From NCBI GenBank assembly GCA_003560545.1, contig PWLK01000028.1:1-7746 (forward strand): 7,746 bases of DNA, in the 5' to 3' direction. Of this stretch, positions 6,749 to 7,746 are shown in pieces. The stretch is from Candidatus Woesearchaeota archaeon (GTDB taxonomy: Archaea > Nanobdellota > Nanobdellia > Woesearchaeales > 21-14-0-10-32-9). The notes beneath the pieces were generated by a model, which saw only the letters and a list, made by a program, of their open reading frames with translations, was not told the DNA's origin and did not search any database. A program made the position numbers and the translations under genes. Every line of letters begins with the position of its first letter. Position 1 is the first letter of the stretch.

Positions 6749-6753
6749 GGAGG
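6749..6753 (+). promoter_or_regulatory. Ribosome-binding site supporting a GTG start for the cyclophilin gene
   Basis: GGAGG is followed by a 5-nt spacer and GTG at 6759, which opens directly into a signal peptide. The next in-frame ATG is at codon 75, inside the mature protein, so the GTG start is preferred. Confidence 0.75.
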
Positions 6754-6758
6754 TCGCA

Positions 6759-7538
6759 GTGATCGGAACGACGAACCACGTTGGCCATTTCCTATGGAGC
6801 CTGCTGGTTCTCCTCGGCGTTCCATCTCTCGGGGCGCAGGGCATCCCTCATTCCTCGTCGATACATCAGGCGGCACGATCCCAGGGTTGTCCCTCGGTAG
6901 CCAGTGCACCAGCCATCCGAAACGCCCGTGGGAGTGAGGAGCAAGTGCGGGCTAGACTACTGAGACCGGAGGACCCGAAGATGAACCGGCGAGCCCCGGA
7001 GCGCTTCGAATTCTGTCTACTGACTACGAAAGGTGCCATTCACTTCGAGTCCTACCGTAGTTGGGCGCCTCACGGGGTAGATCGCTTCTTCAACCTCCTG
7101 GGTGCTGGATACTATGATGATACCCGTATACATCGGGCCGTAGCGGACCGATGGGCCCAGTTCGGAATTCATGGGGATCCTGAGGTTTCTGAAGTTTGGC
7201 AAGACCGGACGATCCCTGACGATCCGCCAGGAGTCGGAAACGAGCGGGGAACACTAGCCTTTGCCTTCGCCGTCCCAGACGGTCGTACGACCCAGGTATT
7301 CATCAATCTTAGAGACAACCGCCAGAATCTTGATGCAGAGCCCTTTGTCCCGATCGCACGGATCATTGGAGGACTCAGTGCAATCGACGAGATCTTTACC
7401 GGATACGGAGAGACTGCAGGTGGTGGTATCCGGGGTGGAAACCAGACCCCTATCTTAGAGGGGGGAAACGAGTTTCTCGATGAAAACTTCCCCCTTCTCG
7501 ACCAGATCTTGGCAGCTGTGATCATAGCCAAAGACTGA
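6759..7538 (+). CDS. Exported cyclophilin-type peptidyl-prolyl cis-trans isomerase
   Basis: This 259-residue protein starts at GTG with a good ribosome-binding site. A signal peptide is visible ('FLWSLLVLLGVPSLGAQ', about 11-27), so it should act in the periplasm, where cyclophilins isomerise X-Pro bonds during protein folding. Residues about 28-80 are an extension with no family I recognise. The cyclophilin domain spans about 82-259, with 'QFGIHGDPEVSEVW' (134-147), 'RGTLAFAFAVPDGRTTQVFINL' broken as 163-172 and 173-184, and 'GYGETAGGG'. By eye alignment with human cyclophilin A, R55, Q63, Q111 and F113 are kept (R126, Q134, Q179, F181), but F60, N102, W121 and H126 are replaced by R131, F, N190 and about F196. 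Catalysis may therefore be reduced. It is transcribed divergently from the susCD operon across a 326-bp gap and converges on yjbQ. Confidence 0.88.
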   Translation: MIGTTNHVGHFLWSLLVLLGVPSLGAQGIPHSSSIHQAARSQGCPSVASAPAIRNARGSEEQVRARLLRPEDPKMNRRAPERFEFCLLTTKGAIHFESYRSWAPHGVDRFFNLLGAGYYDDTRIHRAVADRWAQFGIHGDPEVSEVWQDRTIPDDPPGVGNERGTLAFAFAVPDGRTTQVFINLRDNRQNLDAEPFVPIARIIGGLSAIDEIFTGYGETAGGGIRGGNQTPILEGGNEFLDENFPLLDQILAAVIIAKD

Positions 7539-7617
7539 TTCAAGAGTGGCGACGATCCGAGACCCGGCAGAGCGGTGGATCTACTCCGATCGGCTCCTTC
7601 CCCTAGACCAACAGCCC

Positions 7618-7746
7618 CTACCCCACCCCCATCACGTTCACCACGATCTCACGGGTCCGGGGGCGCGTGTCGAAGTCCATGAGGACGATCTGCTGCCAGG
7701 TTCCCAGGGGGACCCGGCCCTCCACCACCGGCAGGGCCAGGGAGGG
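7618..7746 (-). CDS. yjbQ: YjbQ-family protein (UPF0047), C-terminal part; 5' end outside window
   Basis: The minus-strand frame runs in from the right edge and stops at TAG 7620-7618, leaving 42 residues. 'LPVVEGRVPLGTWQQIVL' and 'MDFDTRPRTREIVVNVMG' match the conserved C-terminus of the YjbQ/UPF0047 family, small beta-rich proteins annotated as secondary thiamine-phosphate synthase because they can complement thiamine-phosphate synthase mutants; the native role is unsettled. The gene converges on the cyclophilin gene, with 79 bp between stops in which I see only a short CCGATCGG palindrome (7587-7594) and no clear terminator. It is probably unrelated to the susCD unit. Confidence 0.85.
   Translation of the reverse strand, partial: PSLALPVVEGRVPLGTWQQIVLMDFDTRPRTREIVVNVMGVG

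Noticed and set aside
7539..7617. Intrinsic terminator between the convergent cyclophilin and yjbQ genes
   Set aside because: Only a CCGATCGG palindrome and a 5-bp GATCC/GGATC pairing are visible, with no T-tract.
1..7746. CRISPR array, tRNA, rRNA, insertion sequence or phage genes
   Set aside because: No regularly spaced long repeats, cloverleaf sequences, transposase motifs or terminal inverted repeats were seen on either strand.

Overview
The window is GC-rich and tightly packed. Its gene types suggest a member of the Gemmatimonadota or a close relative: a TonB-dependent receptor with a carboxypeptidase-regulatory-like domain and an 'EIVITGTAGGQQRRAIGN' linker, a short SusD lipoprotein, a lipoprotein amidohydrolase and a periplasmic cyclophilin. 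This placement rests on protein flavour recognised by eye, not on a database search.

Layout. Positions 1-117 (+) are the last 38 codons of a gene resembling LVIVD-repeat surface proteins. Positions 118-274 are a convergent intergenic region with two small hairpins. The next three genes form one minus-strand unit, in transcription order: a SusC-like outer-membrane TonB-dependent receptor (6432 down to 3307), a SusD-like lipoprotein (3296 down to 1938) and a lipoprotein metal-dependent amidohydrolase (1774 down to 275). The SusD ribosome-binding site overlaps the SusC stop codon, and a strong hairpin lies between the SusD and amidohydrolase genes. Positions 6433-6758 are a divergent regulatory region. 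A plus-strand gene for an exported cyclophilin-type peptidyl-prolyl isomerase follows (6759-7538). The window ends in the C-terminal part of a minus-strand YjbQ-family gene (7618-7746).

How the genes may work together. SusC and SusD families form an outer-membrane import machine for oligomeric or bulky ligands, and the co-encoded amidohydrolase carries a lipoprotein signal. The simplest reading is an uptake-and-hydrolysis module in which an imported amide, imide, ester or similar substrate is cut by a membrane-anchored periplasmic enzyme. The substrate cannot be told from the sequence.

Two points stand out. First, the SusC gene is interrupted by an in-frame TGA, followed at once by ATG, exactly where a conserved Pro-Gly-Val is expected at the start of the plug domain; the rest of the frame is open and looks well conserved. 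Second, the divergent intergenic region holds three direct TCACC boxes at exact 11-bp spacing, plus two inverted copies. Read on the minus strand, this resembles the site of a helically phased activator placed just upstream of a candidate -10 element for the susCD operon.
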